Shown here: one piece after another, positions 26,218-34,901 of the stretch
Layout: every line of letters starts with the position of its first letter
How positions within the stretch are numbered: the stretch's first letter is position 1
Assembly: GCF_003313385.1 (NCBI RefSeq)
Contig: NZ_QMHN01000006.1
Span: 288,652-352,651, forward strand
Reading direction: 5' to 3'
From: Pedobacter chitinilyticus
GTDB taxonomy: Bacteria; Bacteroidota; Bacteroidia; Sphingobacteriales; Sphingobacteriaceae
Length of the DNA: 64,000 nt
Program-made: the position numbers and the translations under genes
Notes under the pieces: generated by a model
Database searches by the model: none
What the model was told of the DNA's origin: nothing
Seen by the model: only the letters and a program-made list of their open reading frames with translations

Positions 26218-26964
26218 TTAATTTTTCTGCTCTGGAAAAGAAGCAATGGTATTACCTTTATCGTCGAAAAAATCGAGCTTTGCTTTGTTTGCTTTGTCTA
26301 CATAGAACATCGCTTTCGGCATTCCCTTATCATCGAAAAGAAACAGTCCGTTGTTCTGGTTTCTAGACTTTCCTAGCATTACACGAGGAACACCCCCAAC
26401 TAAGCCTTGATTTTCATACCATTTGTATTTTTCCTGCATCAGTTTTGGATCTTTTTTACGAAGTTCTTCCAGCTCCTTCATAATTTCCATTGTTTTCAGC
26501 TGCGATTCTTTACTTGGGCGGTCGTTGAATGCCAGAGTACTACTCACAAACCGTTGGTCACCTTGTGCCACATCTTGGGTAAGCAACTGCATCACCTGAT
26601 CACCATCGTACTGGTCGTAAGTAAGCGAAAGCCCGGCAGCATGCCCATTTGCGGTTTTCTTTCCATCGTAGATAAAGCCACCAGCTTCAATGCCATCCTC
26701 GTTAAAGAACAACATTCCCGAACGCTTTTTACGGTCGGCATTGGTAGGTTTATGGTTAATCTGATCTGTGCCGTTCGGAAAACGCGCTACATTGGTAATC
26801 ACCATTTTTACGGTGCCGTCATTTTCTACAATGTTGATGCGTTCAACATCGATTTCCGTAAAACGCTGGTTGCCTATTTTTTTAAATGCTGAAGTGGTCA
26901 ATATTGTTACACCAATGGCCGTAGCTACAGCAAATGTTCTGAGAAAGGTAAGTTCTTTATTCAT
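26218..26964 (-). CDS. Exported or anchored protein of unknown function
   Basis: 248 residues. An N-terminal hydrophobic segment (FLRTFAVATAIGVTILTTSAF) acts as a signal peptide or anchor. The rest repeats a beta motif: VERINIVENDGTVKMVITN, GMLFFNEDGIEAGGFIYDG, GLFLFDDKGMPKAMFYVD, KLDFFDDKGNTIASFPE. These four look like related strands-with-turn units (hydrophobic-x-D-x-G), suggesting a repetitive beta structure. The family is not recognised. It carries its own promoter-like site (TTG, 20-base spacer, TAGTTTTG) and stands alone upstream of the two-component pair. Confidence 0.6.
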   Translation of the reverse strand: MNKELTFLRTFAVATAIGVTILTTSAFKKIGNQRFTEIDVERINIVENDGTVKMVITNVARFPNGTDQINHKPTNADRKKRSGMLFFNEDGIEAGGFIYDGKKTANGHAAGLSLTYDQYDGDQVMQLLTQDVAQGDQRFVSSTLAFNDRPSKESQLKTMEIMKELEELRKKDPKLMQEKYKWYENQGLVGGVPRVMLGKSRNQNNGLFLFDDKGMPKAMFYVDKANKAKLDFFDDKGNTIASFPEQKN

Positions 26965-26990
26965 CTTTTCAATTTTATAGTTTGATGAAT

Positions 26991-27021
26991 CAAAACTATG
27001 TTATCAGCATTCCTGGTTCAA
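26991..27021 (-). promoter_or_regulatory. Bacteroidota-type promoter of the 248-residue protein
   Basis: On the minus strand TTG (27019-27021), a 20-base spacer and TAGTTTTG (26991-26998) match the -33/-7 pattern TTTG-N19/20-TAnnTTTG of the Bacteroidota primary sigma factor. The -7 ends 27 bases before the ATG at 26964. Confidence 0.55.
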
Positions 27022-27171
27022 CACAAAAACAATAAACGCAGGAAAAAATCAATTGAACTAAGGAAAAAGAAGATTGAGCAATGTAACTGTAAAGGAAAAA
27101 ACAGTATCACACCATACACTCTTTTAATGACCGTACTAAGTGCACATCATCGCACCTGATTAGAAAAGTAG

Positions 27172-27274
27172 CCCCTCTCTGGCGCAACCTTCTGCTTGGG
27201 CCTATACTAACAATTTAACATTAAGCAATTTTTCAAACCCAAGCACCACTATGCTAATGCTTGCGCTAGAAGGG
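27172..27274. repeat. Imperfect-hairpin repeat element, copy 2
   Basis: ~103-bp relative of 24145-24241. The ends CCCCTCTCTGGCGCAA and TTGCGCTAGAAGGG are complementary with few mismatches, and an inner GCTTGGG/CCCAAGC pair is intact here but lost in copy 1. It lies in the 450-bp interval between the lyase stop (27415) and the start of the 248-residue protein. Nothing else is recognised in that interval apart from the promoter at 26991-27021. Confidence 0.75.
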
Positions 27275-27414
27275 ACGATGGCCCATAAATAACCTTTTGG
27301 ATATGAACTGACCACTCTAGAAAAGACCGAAGATTGCCTAGATTGCCTGTGATCAGGAATTTCATTAATTACCAAGGCAGATAGCGGCCATGCCACCTTT
27401 CTGCGAGTCAATTT

Positions 27415-29349
27415 TTAATATTGTTTGATCGTGATTTGGTAGTTGTCTTTTAGGAGTTTCTTTTTAGCCACCAGTTTTATTTGATAAATTTGATTTCCCC
27501 AAGCCTTTATCAGTCTATCATCATCCATCATTTTTGGATTGATGACGACATCGAATTTGGAAGCGTCAAATTGCAAAGTTGCCTTGTTGCCGAAATTTAA
27601 TTTCCCTGTGGTTATGGTTGGCTTGATGACGGCAATGTAGTTAAGCTCATTATTCTTTACGGTTTTATTCAATTCAAATTGGTCCGTTACGCTAATTTGC
27701 TTTTTTGACCTATTCAATATCATTTCCCTATTCCAGTAGTTTATTGCAGCTTCTGTAGGGTAAGCTTTTGAGAGATCCATTGATATTTGCTCTAAATTAT
27801 CCTGATGGATTTCATTTAGTTTTGAAGCGGCATATTTCCTGCCGTCTTTTTGCTCAAACCCGTTAATGGTTGGACAGTTATGCCAATTGGATTGCACATT
27901 CCAAATTTCGTAACGTTGTTTGCTGAATGTTTTAGCTGTATAGGTACCAACCCCAACATCAATCAATAATGGATTTCCATCTACATAAACAATAAAATTC
28001 CCAATATCATTGTGATTATGACTTTCGTTATTATGTCCGCCCTTGATGGCGAAAAATAATCCTTTGTCGGAACCTTCTTGCTGACGACCCGTAAAAACTT
28101 GCAAATTAGGGAGTGATGTGCGTTTAGGATAGGGTGCTTTTGCTGGGGTGGCAATCAGTTTTTGATGAACCTTCAAAAGCTCTACGAAATCAACGATATC
28201 GTTGCCCCATTCCTGACGGCGTTGCTCAAACACGAAAGCAGCATACTCCTTCAACTTCTCGTCGTTAAACATTAATCCGTATTGAAATATACTTACTGGA
28301 TTTTGCGTATAAATGGCGTGAGCATCAGCAAAATTGGTATAAAATTTATCGCTAATGTGCATTTTATAGGTGTAGCTACCCATGTTATGCAACAATTGGT
28401 TCTCTGCAAAATCAATTTGATTTGCTGAAATGGCCTTTAGCTGATCTAATAAATTAATTAAACGACCGCCTGCCATATCCCAATAAGACGGACCTTCATC
28501 ACAACCTCCATCAGCAGGATAATGATTTAAAAAGGCATCGGAACTTAGGATAATTTTTTGGGCCAATTGCTGGAGTGTATCCGCCGATACTTGCGAATAA
28601 ATGAGGGCATTGAAACAATTAGCATTATTAAAGGCATTCCAATTATTAACAATTCCGCCATTTAAACCCATCCAAAAAAACTTATCATTGGTTAAATAAG
28701 GTTGGATGATTCTCTTGTCTAGTTCGGCAGCTATTCTTTGGTTGACAACCCTGGAATATTTCTCTAGTTTATCTTTTAAAAGAAACTGAATTAATGCCAC
28801 CCGATAACCTGTTCGGGAAGCATGTAAATCGATATAAGAAGTGGATACGGCGGGTAAATCAGCGCCCTGTTTTTGTACAACAATGTGCGCTGGAGCCACC
28901 CAAGTGCTTTCTTCGAGCAAAAGCCATAGCCCGTTTACCAATTGGGGAATATAAGTGTCATCATCAGAAATGATTGCCCCTATGGCTAAAAGTGAAATCA
29001 TCTCTTGACGTTTGTTGTGTAAATTCTCGAAAGCTACACGTTGGCCTTTGTGCTTATAATCTAAATATAAAGCTGCGGTAATGCTGGGCCAATCATATTC
29101 GTTGGCCTTGTTAGCTAAATTAATGTAATAGGCTTTTTGCGCAGCGGATAAGCTGTTGATTTTACGGCGCAAATCAGTCAATTCGTTCATACGCCATTGC
29201 GCAACATCCTTGTCAAATGCTGCTTGGTGGTATCTTTCGTTAAACTTCTTTGTGATATAGTTTTTTTCTTGAGCATCACTTTTAAATGCTATGCCCAAAA
29301 AAAGAACAATTGACAAGCCTATTAACAACTTAGGTCTTCGCATCGCCAT
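27415..29349 (-). CDS. Heparinase II/III-family polysaccharide lyase
   Basis: 644 residues from the ATG at 29349 (MAMRRPKLLIGLSIVLFLGI...DAQ signal peptide); the longer frame opens with GTG. The N-terminal ~380 residues form the alpha/alpha toroid (NNWNAFNNANCFNALIY; GCDEGPSYWDMAGGRLINLLDQL, with a likely catalytic Tyr). The C-terminal beta-sandwich begins KGGHNNESHNHNDIGNFIVYVDGNPLLIDVG, a diagnostic Hepar_II_III motif. Such enzymes cleave uronate-containing polysaccharides by beta-elimination in the periplasm, and the unsaturated products are substrates for GH88, which is present at 56424. The exact PL family (PL12, 15, 17 or 21) is not decided. It overlaps the fucosidase gene end by 20 bp. 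Confidence 0.87.
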   Translation of the reverse strand: MAMRRPKLLIGLSIVLFLGIAFKSDAQEKNYITKKFNERYHQAAFDKDVAQWRMNELTDLRRKINSLSAAQKAYYINLANKANEYDWPSITAALYLDYKHKGQRVAFENLHNKRQEMISLLAIGAIISDDDTYIPQLVNGLWLLLEESTWVAPAHIVVQKQGADLPAVSTSYIDLHASRTGYRVALIQFLLKDKLEKYSRVVNQRIAAELDKRIIQPYLTNDKFFWMGLNGGIVNNWNAFNNANCFNALIYSQVSADTLQQLAQKIILSSDAFLNHYPADGGCDEGPSYWDMAGGRLINLLDQLKAISANQIDFAENQLLHNMGSYTYKMHISDKFYTNFADAHAIYTQNPVSIFQYGLMFNDEKLKEYAAFVFEQRRQEWGNDIVDFVELLKVHQKLIATPAKAPYPKRTSLPNLQVFTGRQQEGSDKGLFFAIKGGHNNESHNHNDIGNFIVYVDGNPLLIDVGVGTYTAKTFSKQRYEIWNVQSNWHNCPTINGFEQKDGRKYAASKLNEIHQDNLEQISMDLSKAYPTEAAINYWNREMILNRSKKQISVTDQFELNKTVKNNELNYIAVIKPTITTGKLNFGNKATLQFDASKFDVVINPKMMDDDRLIKAWGNQIYQIKLVAKKKLLKDNYQITIKQY

Positions 29350-30811
29350 AATTTTTATTGTTTCCGTTACTTTCACCTAAATCCAACACAACCACAAAAG
29401 GCTTCTCTGTTTTAAAATCTGCAGGCAAGGTAACATCAAAATACGTGTTGCTATCCCTATCTATTCCTATATTGGTTTTTTTAATCTTTAGTGCTTGGCC
29501 ACCCACCAAAAAATACGCTTTTTGTATCCCTTTTCCATAGGATTGAGGAATTGCCAAACGCAATTGATTATTTACTGGTCGGTTAAAAACCGTTAAATAA
29601 AGCTGATTTCCTTTTAGGGTGTAATAGCCGTATTCTGGTTTAGGCAGACCTGCATATTTGGCACCGTAAATGGCTTCAGCATTTTGCTGCATCCATTCGC
29701 CAATGCCAGCGGCAATTGCACCTTCTTCGGGACGGATAGCTCCTTTTCCATCTGGACCAAAATTGATGACCAAGTTACCATTTAAGGATACCGAGTGCAA
29801 TAGCATTTGTATCAAATCGTCATCTGTTTTAATGTACGACGACTTCCAATCGGCGTTATAGCCCCATTGGTTTGGCGGAATGGTCATTACGCAATCCCAG
29901 TCACGACCTTTTAGCACTTCTATACTGGCTGGTAATTTACGTTCCCAACCCTGTTCATAATCGCCCATCATTTTACCGTTTGAATCAAAGTGGCGTTTAC
30001 CGTTTTCATCGGCCCTAAAGCGGCTGCCAATAATTAAACCTGGATGTACCTTACGCAATTCTTTTTCCAACTCATCAGTATAAGCTGCTTCTTTAATCCA
30101 AGCTTGATCCCATGAACCGTCAAACCACAAACCTTTTACGGTTGGGTAATTTTTGAGTAGCTCGAGCAATTGGTTACGTGTAAATTTTTTGAATGTTTCA
30201 TAGCTTGCAATTTCTTCCGCAGTTTTTGGCGCAGCACTTCTGTAACCTTTGTGGTTCCAATCAATAATCGAAAAATATAAGTAAACATCTATGCCTTCAG
30301 CGTTATAAGCATCTACTACCTCTTTTACAATATCTTTTTTATAAGGGCTATTTTTAATGGTGTAATCAGTGTATTTACTTGGCCAAAGACAGAAACCATC
30401 ATGATGTTTAGTGGTAAATATCACATATTTTGCGCCCATTTGTTTAGCTTGCTTTGCCCAAGCTTTCGCATCAAAACTGGTAGGATTGAATTGTTTGTAG
30501 AAGTTATCGTAGGTATTGGTCCAATTTTCTGGTGCGGTAGCTTTGCTCCAAGAACGGATCCATTCGGCTGCGCCGCCATAGGTTTTGCCAGCCCATTGAC
30601 CTCCTGGTATGGCATACACGCCCCAATGGATAAACTGACCTAGGCCATAACTTCGCCAACGTTCCATTTCGGCATCGGTTCTGTTACCCGTTCTGTGGGC
30701 GCCATATTTTAAAGGTATGGTATCTGTTTTGAGTGTCGAAGATTGCGCATTAAGGGTTAAACTTGCTACGCCAATTAACACCGAGCTTAGGATTGCTTTT
30801 AGTTTTTTCAT
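29330..30811 (-). CDS. GH29 alpha-L-fucosidase
   Basis: 493 residues, signal peptide to ~residue 22. The catalytic domain has GQFIHWGVYAIPGG, KYVIFTTKHHDGFCLWPS (the conserved HHDGF) and GLWFDGSWDQ with the nucleophile D231. The acid/base residue is less conserved and not assigned. A C-terminal beta domain (~400-493) carries AIPQSYGKGIQKAYFLVGG. It releases alpha-linked L-fucose from glycans, probably in the periplasm. It is transcribed with the lyase whose start overlaps its end. 110 bp separate it from the FG-GAP gene and a hairpin lies in that gap, so it may start a separate transcript. Confidence 0.93.
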   Translation of the reverse strand: MKKLKAILSSVLIGVASLTLNAQSSTLKTDTIPLKYGAHRTGNRTDAEMERWRSYGLGQFIHWGVYAIPGGQWAGKTYGGAAEWIRSWSKATAPENWTNTYDNFYKQFNPTSFDAKAWAKQAKQMGAKYVIFTTKHHDGFCLWPSKYTDYTIKNSPYKKDIVKEVVDAYNAEGIDVYLYFSIIDWNHKGYRSAAPKTAEEIASYETFKKFTRNQLLELLKNYPTVKGLWFDGSWDQAWIKEAAYTDELEKELRKVHPGLIIGSRFRADENGKRHFDSNGKMMGDYEQGWERKLPASIEVLKGRDWDCVMTIPPNQWGYNADWKSSYIKTDDDLIQMLLHSVSLNGNLVINFGPDGKGAIRPEEGAIAAGIGEWMQQNAEAIYGAKYAGLPKPEYGYYTLKGNQLYLTVFNRPVNNQLRLAIPQSYGKGIQKAYFLVGGQALKIKKTNIGIDRDSNTYFDVTLPADFKTEKPFVVVLDLGESNGNNKNYGDAKT

Positions 30812-30887
30812 TTGTGTGTGAGATAAATCAATTTTAGCAATTCTTATGAAATAAATTGCTTTATGATCAAAATTGTATCAATTATAA

Positions 30888-30909
30888 AGGATGTACTTTC
30901 GCACATCCT
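30888..30909 (-). terminator. Possible terminator of the Sus operon
   Basis: AGGATGT (30888-30894) and ACATCCT (30903-30909) form a 7-bp stem with an eight-base loop, and the minus-strand transcript then runs into TTTATAATT. It lies just beyond the FG-GAP/T9SS gene stop and before the fucosidase start. The stem is short, so the call is moderate. Confidence 0.4.
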
Positions 30910-30921
30910 CTACAATCGTCA

Positions 30922-32859
30922 TTATAGTTTTATAACTCTTGTTGCTATGTTACCGCTTGCACCAGTTAATTTAATGATGTAGGTACCTGCTGCTACCGAT
31001 GCTAGGTTGATGTCAATTGTATTGTCAGTGCTGCCAATTTTTCCAGAGGCAACGGTATTACCCTGTACACCTACTACCGTATAGCCAGTGTAAGCGCCAG
31101 TAGCCAAAGCTACCGTTGCCGTCCCTTTAGTTGGGTTGGGATAAACGCTCAACTTGTTATCATTTAAACCAACTTTTACCACTTTTGTATCTAAATGGTT
31201 AATTTTTCCATCTAAATCTTCTTGCTCTAATTTGTAGTAATAAGTACCCGCAATTGCGTTTTTATCAACCAAGCTATATCCTGTAGTTTTAGCTACCAGG
31301 GTAAAGTCTGTTCCGTTACTACTGCGACTTACGATATATTGCTTATGATCAGTCTCTGAAGCGACTTTCCAGCTTAATTGCACACCACTAGTAGTAGACT
31401 TAGCAGCAAAACTGATAAAGTTTACTGGTAGCGGAGTGTCATTATACGTATACAAAGCGGCAATACTTGCCGAACCTGCATTAGCAGGGATACCAAACTT
31501 CGCCACATCATCTTTCCTACCATCTCCATCTATATCACCAAAGGCGAAGAAACGATAATTTGAGTTTGAAGCATAATCCCAAATAAAACTGGCAAATGCC
31601 GTAGTATTAATGGTATAAACAGAAGGATTGTTGCCGTATCTAGAATAAACAGTGAAATCAGTGTAGGGCGCTCCTTTGCAGATAAGTACCTCTGTAGTTA
31701 CATATCCAGTAGCCGTTTGCCCTGTAGTAATCAAATCTTTTTTAAAGCCCGAGCCAGTTAAATCACCAAATATTACTTGACCATACCTTTTACCTCCTTG
31801 ATGATTAGTTTGACCTGTACTACCATTTCCGTAGGTTAACACCGTTGTATAAACATCTGGATTACTTGGATCTTGTTTATATACTTTGATCATCCTAGAA
31901 GTTGTGTTAGTATTGCCGCTTGTATTACCTTGAACTGCTATATCTGTTGCGAAACCATCTCCGTCTAAATCTCCAAAATCAATACTACCATTCCCCATGC
32001 CTGTAAAATTAGCATTTGGTGTACCATCTAAAGTAATTGAAACTTTAGAAAAAGTACCATTACCATTGTTTTTATAAATAGAAGTATAGGTATCATTAGC
32101 ACCGGTTCCAATTTTTGCGGCAACAGCAATATCTTGTTTGCCGTCTTTATTATAATCGCCAACTACTACGCCAGTTACCTGATAACTGTTTAGAATCATT
32201 ACTGGGAAGTTGCTAGTTCCATCTACTGGATTAACCAACAACGTATATTGGTTTGAACCTAAATTTTGATACAGAAAGCTTGCACCAGTATCATTATCAA
32301 CCAAAAATATATCGTCTTTGCCATCACCATTGTAATCAATAAAGCCTACAAAACCAGTCGTACCTGGAAATTCACTTGTACCATTAACAGGGTTAACTAC
32401 TTTGACATAATTACCACTTCCGTCTCGAGCGTACAGCATAGTTGTTTTAACATCGCTGCTGTTAAGTCCATTAGTTACAATGTTACCGTCGGTTTTACTC
32501 CATGCTCCATTTCCTCTTTTTAAAGCATCAAATGCAGAGGCATTTAAAGTATAAGTCCCAGTACCATTGTTTTTATACAACTCAATCCCAGTAAAAGTAA
32601 GCGCAGCGCTTGTTGTTTCGTTACCTACTTTGAATATTAACAAATCCTGATCTTTACCATTATTAACTGCATCGATAGAGCCAAAAATCATCTTTTGTGC
32701 TCTAACGTTATTTAATATTCCACCTGAAATTGACGTTGAGTCTACACGGTTATATGTTTTTTGAGCCTTTACATCAGTTAGTGCAAATACCCCCATCCCA
32801 AGCAATATCGCGACGCCATTAGTTAAGGATTGTTTTTTTAAGTTGTAGAATTTTCTCAT
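30922..32859 (-). CDS. FG-GAP repeat protein with a type IX secretion tail
   Basis: 645 residues from the ATG at 32859 (MRKFYNLKKQSLTNG...), which has an AAAAAGG site directly before it and gives a clean signal peptide; a longer frame is open to 32934. The body is made of FG-GAP/VCBS beta-propeller repeats with calcium-loop motifs DYNGDGKDDI, DYNKDGKQDI, DLDGDGFATD and DIDGDGRKDD. A fibronectin-like segment (TTSGVQLSWKVASETDHKQYIVSRSSNG) precedes the C-terminal T9SS sorting domain, which begins LSVYPNPTKG and ends RVIKL. It should be exported through the T9SS to the surface or medium. No enzyme motif is seen, so a glycan- or protein-binding role is likely. Confidence 0.85.
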   Translation of the reverse strand: MRKFYNLKKQSLTNGVAILLGMGVFALTDVKAQKTYNRVDSTSISGGILNNVRAQKMIFGSIDAVNNGKDQDLLIFKVGNETTSAALTFTGIELYKNNGTGTYTLNASAFDALKRGNGAWSKTDGNIVTNGLNSSDVKTTMLYARDGSGNYVKVVNPVNGTSEFPGTTGFVGFIDYNGDGKDDIFLVDNDTGASFLYQNLGSNQYTLLVNPVDGTSNFPVMILNSYQVTGVVVGDYNKDGKQDIAVAAKIGTGANDTYTSIYKNNGNGTFSKVSITLDGTPNANFTGMGNGSIDFGDLDGDGFATDIAVQGNTSGNTNTTSRMIKVYKQDPSNPDVYTTVLTYGNGSTGQTNHQGGKRYGQVIFGDLTGSGFKKDLITTGQTATGYVTTEVLICKGAPYTDFTVYSRYGNNPSVYTINTTAFASFIWDYASNSNYRFFAFGDIDGDGRKDDVAKFGIPANAGSASIAALYTYNDTPLPVNFISFAAKSTTSGVQLSWKVASETDHKQYIVSRSSNGTDFTLVAKTTGYSLVDKNAIAGTYYYKLEQEDLDGKINHLDTKVVKVGLNDNKLSVYPNPTKGTATVALATGAYTGYTVVGVQGNTVASGKIGSTDNTIDINLASVAAGTYIIKLTGASGNIATRVIKL

Positions 32860-32945
32860 CCTTTTTGGTTTAAGTTTAAAAGTTAGTTGATTGTTTTTTT
32901 TCAATAGCATGGATTGCTTGCGCAACCCATGCATTGGAGGTTAAT

Positions 32946-34880
32946 TTAAATATCGCTAGACCTGATGACCTTAATTTTCTTATTGCCAACATCTGCTACA
33001 TACCAATTGCCCGTGTACCTATCATACCAAATACCAATTGGGCCATTAAATCTTGCCGAGCTTGCCGCTCCCAAAACATCGCCATTAGCAGTTGCTCCAG
33101 CTACCAAACTAAAGGTTGAGGTACCTGTTTCGTTAAGTGCGTTTACCATAGACAGGTAATGACCTTGACCAGCGCCAGGATTATCAAAATTAGACACCAC
33201 AATTTTACCTTGCGAGCTCACATAGATACCTCTTGGAGATTTGAAATTGGTTGTAGCTCCGGTCCTAATAGCCGTAACGCTATTGTTTGCTAAATTGATT
33301 TTACTGATAGCATTCCCATTCCAAGCAGTTACATAGAGGTTTTGGTTATTTTCATCTAATGCCACTCCCCAAGGATTGGATCCAGTAGTAGCAATTAAAC
33401 TTACCTGATTATTCGTTAAGTCTATCCTTCTTATTCTTGCACCACCCCACTCAGCGGTATAGAGGTATCTGTTTGCTTTATCTATGGCCAAACCTGCTGG
33501 TCGGTTAAATGTAGCCGATGTACCTATACCATCTGCAGCACCAGAGGTACCAGAACCTGCAATAGTAGTTACCGTTGCCGCTCCATTTGGCGCAATATCT
33601 AATCGGCGTATGGCATGAAAAGCAGTGCTGGCAGAACCATTATCGTTAGCCACATAAATGGAACCGTTGTTAGCTACTTTAATGCCATAAGGAAAGGCAA
33701 AAGTTGCCGTAGCTCCCGGTCCATCAGTTTTTCCCGCGGTGCCACTACCAGCCAACACAGTAGTATTTCCATTGGCATCAACCTTAATAATTCTGTGAGT
33801 ATTGCCATCTGTGATGTAAATATTACCTTTTCTATCCGTAGTGACATCTTGCGGATCAGCAAGGGTAATTCCATTGTTTAAGGCAAGTGTAGTTACTCGC
33901 AAGTTGGTCATGACAGGCTCATTATAAGCTGGCGGTTTTAAATATAATGGTGCACTTAAGGTATGGGTAGCATATTTAGGTACATTGACATTGAATACCG
34001 TATCCTTAAAAAATTTAAGGCCAGTGATTTCAACTTTCACCTCTGATGGGAAAGCGACAAAAATACTCGCCTTACCCGCTGCAGAAACGGTCTTGGTATC
34101 GAGCAGGGTAAAAGCACTCTCCCCTTGTTTTTTGATGCTAAATTTAACATCAGCGCCTTGAACATATTGATTATCTAGGTAATCGAATACATTAACATCT
34201 AAGCCGACTAACGTCGATATTTTTAGCGTGACCGCTGTTCCTATATCATCTTTATGTTGCACAAAAGCCGAATCTGCTTTGTAAACATCTGCATCTGCTA
34301 CTTTTGCCTTTACGGTAGATGGCCATGGCAAGGACATCAAAATTTTACCTGATGCATCTGTTTTTTCTGTACCCACTAGGGTAAAATCATTCTTTCCACC
34401 AGCTCTGTAGCTTACAGTTATGTTAAAATTTGAGATAGGTTGCAAGGCAGCACTATCTATTACATTAATTTCTACAGGCGACATGCCAAATTTTGGATTT
34501 GTACGTAGCACGATACTATTTGGTGTTGCGGTACCTATCGCAAGATTAACCGTATCGGCTGTATAAAAAGTGGTGTCTAAAAATATCCTATACTGATTTG
34601 GATATCGGGCATCATACTTAAACTCGCCACTAGCATTAGTCCTAATGGTATCTACAATTTGATATTGTTCCTGAGCACTAATTTTTCGTCCAACGAAAAC
34701 CTTTACTCCTGGCTCTGGCAAATTATTTTTTGTGTTAATTACCTTAATATTTAACGATGTACTTGGTAAATTTTCGTCGGTATTAAGGGCATCATTTTCT
34801 AACTTGCTACAGGCGAAAATGGTGACAATTGTTAATACAGGAATTACGTATTTAAATAGTTTGATGTTTGATGCTTTCAT
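32946..34880 (-). CDS. NHL-repeat beta-propeller lipoprotein
   Basis: 644 residues with a lipobox TIFACSKLEND (Cys ~24). Residues ~40-320 hold three carboxypeptidase-regulatory/Ig-like modules (NTKNNLPEPGVKVFVGRK, DSAALQPISNFNITVSYR, DYLDNQYVQGADVKFSIKK). Residues ~325-640 form an NHL six-bladed propeller with recurrent TDRKGNIYITDGNTHRIIKVD, IDKANRYLYTAEWGGARIRRID and YDRYTGNWYVADVGNKKIKVI. Propellers of this type bind glycans or proteins; a surface binding role within the Sus system is inferred. It is contiguous with the LamG lipoprotein gene upstream (21 bp). Confidence 0.82.
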   Translation of the reverse strand: MKASNIKLFKYVIPVLTIVTIFACSKLENDALNTDENLPSTSLNIKVINTKNNLPEPGVKVFVGRKISAQEQYQIVDTIRTNASGEFKYDARYPNQYRIFLDTTFYTADTVNLAIGTATPNSIVLRTNPKFGMSPVEINVIDSAALQPISNFNITVSYRAGGKNDFTLVGTEKTDASGKILMSLPWPSTVKAKVADADVYKADSAFVQHKDDIGTAVTLKISTLVGLDVNVFDYLDNQYVQGADVKFSIKKQGESAFTLLDTKTVSAAGKASIFVAFPSEVKVEITGLKFFKDTVFNVNVPKYATHTLSAPLYLKPPAYNEPVMTNLRVTTLALNNGITLADPQDVTTDRKGNIYITDGNTHRIIKVDANGNTTVLAGSGTAGKTDGPGATATFAFPYGIKVANNGSIYVANDNGSASTAFHAIRRLDIAPNGAATVTTIAGSGTSGAADGIGTSATFNRPAGLAIDKANRYLYTAEWGGARIRRIDLTNNQVSLIATTGSNPWGVALDENNQNLYVTAWNGNAISKINLANNSVTAIRTGATTNFKSPRGIYVSSQGKIVVSNFDNPGAGQGHYLSMVNALNETGTSTFSLVAGATANGDVLGAASSARFNGPIGIWYDRYTGNWYVADVGNKKIKVIRSSDI

Positions 34881-34901
34881 GTTGCAATCTTTAATACGAT
34901 C

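Noticed and set aside
24145..27274. Integron attC sites
   Set aside because: The elements have complementary ends but not the conserved attC core sites, and no integrase or cassette array is present.
27202..27411. 69-codon minus-strand frame next to the lyase gene
   Set aside because: It runs into the hairpin repeat element and shows no domain, signal peptide or ribosome site.
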